A model generated the notes under the pieces. The model searched no databases and was not told the origin of the DNA. It saw only the letters and a program-made list of their open reading frames with translations. Shown here piece after piece: positions 4,536 to 5,429 of a stretch of 5,429 nt of DNA. The stretch comes from Actinomycetota bacterium (GTDB lineage Bacteria; Actinomycetota; CADDZG01; WHSQ01), in contig JADDQX010000177.1 in assembly GCA_016781115.1 (NCBI GenBank), forward strand, positions 1 through 5,429, written 5' to 3'. How positions within the stretch are numbered: position 1 is the stretch's first letter; the number at the start of each line of letters is the position of its first letter. The position numbers were made by a program, and so were the translations under genes.

Positions 4536-5030
4536 GGAGCGGGAGGGCAGCTCCTCAGGAGGTTCATGCTCGACGCGCTTGGCGGTGGCGCCCGACCATC
4601 GACGGGCCCGCGTCTCGCGGGCAGTGGAGCAGACGATGGACCTCCTGCTCATGCGCGGCGGCTCGCTCGCCCGCCTGCCGTCGAAGAACCTTGCACGGGT
4701 TGTCGACGGAGAGCGACGAGCTCCTCCCGGCCTCCCTGCGCTGACAATCGAGGGCGCGGAAGGCGTCGGCAAGAAGTCATCGCCTCTCCGACTGGTTCGG
4801 CTCCGGAACCCGAGCGTCGCCGAGCACTGCGACGTCGGGCGCGAGCGGAGGCACGTCGTCGTACGCGCTGGTGCGCACACGAACACCGGCGTCCACCCCG
4901 GGTCCCGGGCAGATGGGCACATCGCCGGTGCGAGCCGCTCGTCCTCGTGTCCCACGCTTGAGAACGAGGAAAATATCACGGCCGTAACTACACCCTTGTA
5001 CTTGTCCCACCCCCTCGGCAGAATGGCGGC
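4536..5030. other. Divergent intergenic region with an unresolved open frame
   Basis: This 495-base region separates the minus-strand methyltransferase from the plus-strand DUF2397 gene and should hold both promoters. The plus frame beginning with ATG at 4534 stays open to the window end, but past 5031 it is out of frame with a clear gene. Only its stretch around 4621-4770 reads like protein (MDLLLMRGGSLARLPSKN, residues from 4636), with G/C at most third positions. I do not recognise it; it may be a decayed gene or chance in GC-rich DNA. A lower-GC patch at 4965-5005 is the most likely place for the promoter of the DUF2397 gene, but I cannot name -35/-10 boxes with confidence. Confidence 0.4.
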
Positions 5031-5429
5031 GTGGGGACCCCCATTGCCGAAGCGAAGCGGCTGCGCCTCTACGGGTACGCCACAGCCCCAGAGGCGGCGA
5101 GCTACGTCGAAATCATGCGCCTGTTCGTCGGGGCGCTGCTCGCCGAGTGGTCGGCGCACGACCTCGCCGAGCGCGGCGTCGACCTACCGGTCGACGTGCT
5201 CGAGCAACGGCTGCGCTACCTGGAGCAGAACGGCAACTTGCTGGCGAGTCCGCGGGAGGTGCGCGTCACCTCGATCGCCGAGTACCAGCGCCAGCCTGCC
5301 CGGTACACGGCCACCAGCCTCGGGGTGCGGGTGCACCGCCAGGTCGAGGAGGTGCTCGCCGCCGCCGGTGGCGCCAGGGAGGTGCCCCGGGAGCTGCTCG
5401 CCGCCGTCGCCCACCGGCTCACGACGATG
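5031..5429 (+). CDS. jetA: DUF2397/TIGR02677 protein, probable Wadjet type III JetA (3'-truncated by window edge)
   Basis: The N-terminal 133 residues of a larger protein are visible; the frame is open at the right edge. The start is GTG at 5031; no ATG, GTG or TTG lies upstream in this frame after the stop ending at 4961. Family signatures are RLRLYGYATAPEAASYVEIMR (residues 10-30, beginning AKR), the standard opening of DUF2397 proteins (typically fxYlTa ... YraImRxF). A winged-helix-like region follows (44-100), with LEQRLRYLEQNGNLLASP (57-74) and VTSIAEYQRQPARYTATSLG (79-98). From memory, TIGR02677 heads a four-gene neighbourhood (TIGR02677-02680) recognised as type III Wadjet, an SMC-type complex that detects and cleaves small circular DNA. 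JetA would be its kleisin-like subunit. DUF2398, SMC-like and DUF2399 genes are expected just beyond the edge. The family call is strong; completeness of the system cannot be seen. Confidence 0.82.
   Translation, partial: MGTPIAEAKRLRLYGYATAPEAASYVEIMRLFVGALLAEWSAHDLAERGVDLPVDVLEQRLRYLEQNGNLLASPREVRVTSIAEYQRQPARYTATSLGVRVHRQVEEVLAAAGGAREVPRELLAAVAHRLTTM

Noticed and set aside
4536..5159. Upstream extension of the SpoU/TrmH frame to 5159, giving 379 residues
   Set aside because: The added 208 residues have no resemblance to SpoU substrate-binding domains, are Ser/Arg-rich and overlap the start of the DUF2397 gene on the other strand.

Overview
The window is high-GC DNA with strong G/C preference at third codon positions. 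GTG starts and ATGA gene overlaps are used, and the protein families (actinobacterial-style SpoU methylase, MbcA/ParS-like HTH protein, DUF2397) suggest an actinobacterium. I cannot place it more finely from sequence alone.

Layout, left to right. (1) Bases 1-755 hold the C-terminal part of a tyrosine recombinase (integrase) that runs in from the left edge with its catalytic residues intact. (2) Bases 756-1125 are non-coding and rich in inverted repeats, including an 18-bp hairpin at 934-974. (3) Bases 1126-3335 are a tight four-gene plus-strand operon: a TIGR04255-family protein; a small protein with a D-W-N-G-x-G-A motif; a small protein with YRRI and R-x-S-S-A-A-F motifs; and a small HTH protein with an MbcA/ParS/Xre (DUF2384-like) C-terminal domain. 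None of the first three has an assigned function, and the HTH protein lacks its usual RES-domain toxin partner. (4) Bases 3336-4019 contain no credible gene. At 3573-3614 they carry the exact 3' half of a tRNA-Arg(CCT), from anticodon loop to discriminator base, with no 5' half. This looks like the displaced end of a tRNA gene produced by integration. (5) Bases 4020-4535 (minus strand) encode a complete SpoU/TrmH-type RNA 2'-O-methyltransferase. (6) Bases 4536-5030 are a divergent intergenic region with an unresolved open frame. (7) From 5031 a DUF2397/TIGR02677 protein begins and runs off the right edge. This family is the JetA (kleisin-like) component of type III Wadjet anti-plasmid systems.

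Reading: the left two thirds appear to be the right-hand end of an integrative element inserted in a tRNA-Arg gene, carrying integrase and a four-gene cargo operon. The displaced tRNA 3' end at 3573-3614 marks the junction with host DNA, and an intact tRNA-Arg(CCT) should lie beyond the left edge. Immediately past the junction is a probable Wadjet system, so this is a defence-island-like locus. The cargo operon is the best candidate for an undescribed system: its architecture (uncharacterised proteins plus an antitoxin-type regulator at an element end) resembles a defence or toxin-antitoxin module. That function is inference, not something the sequence shows.
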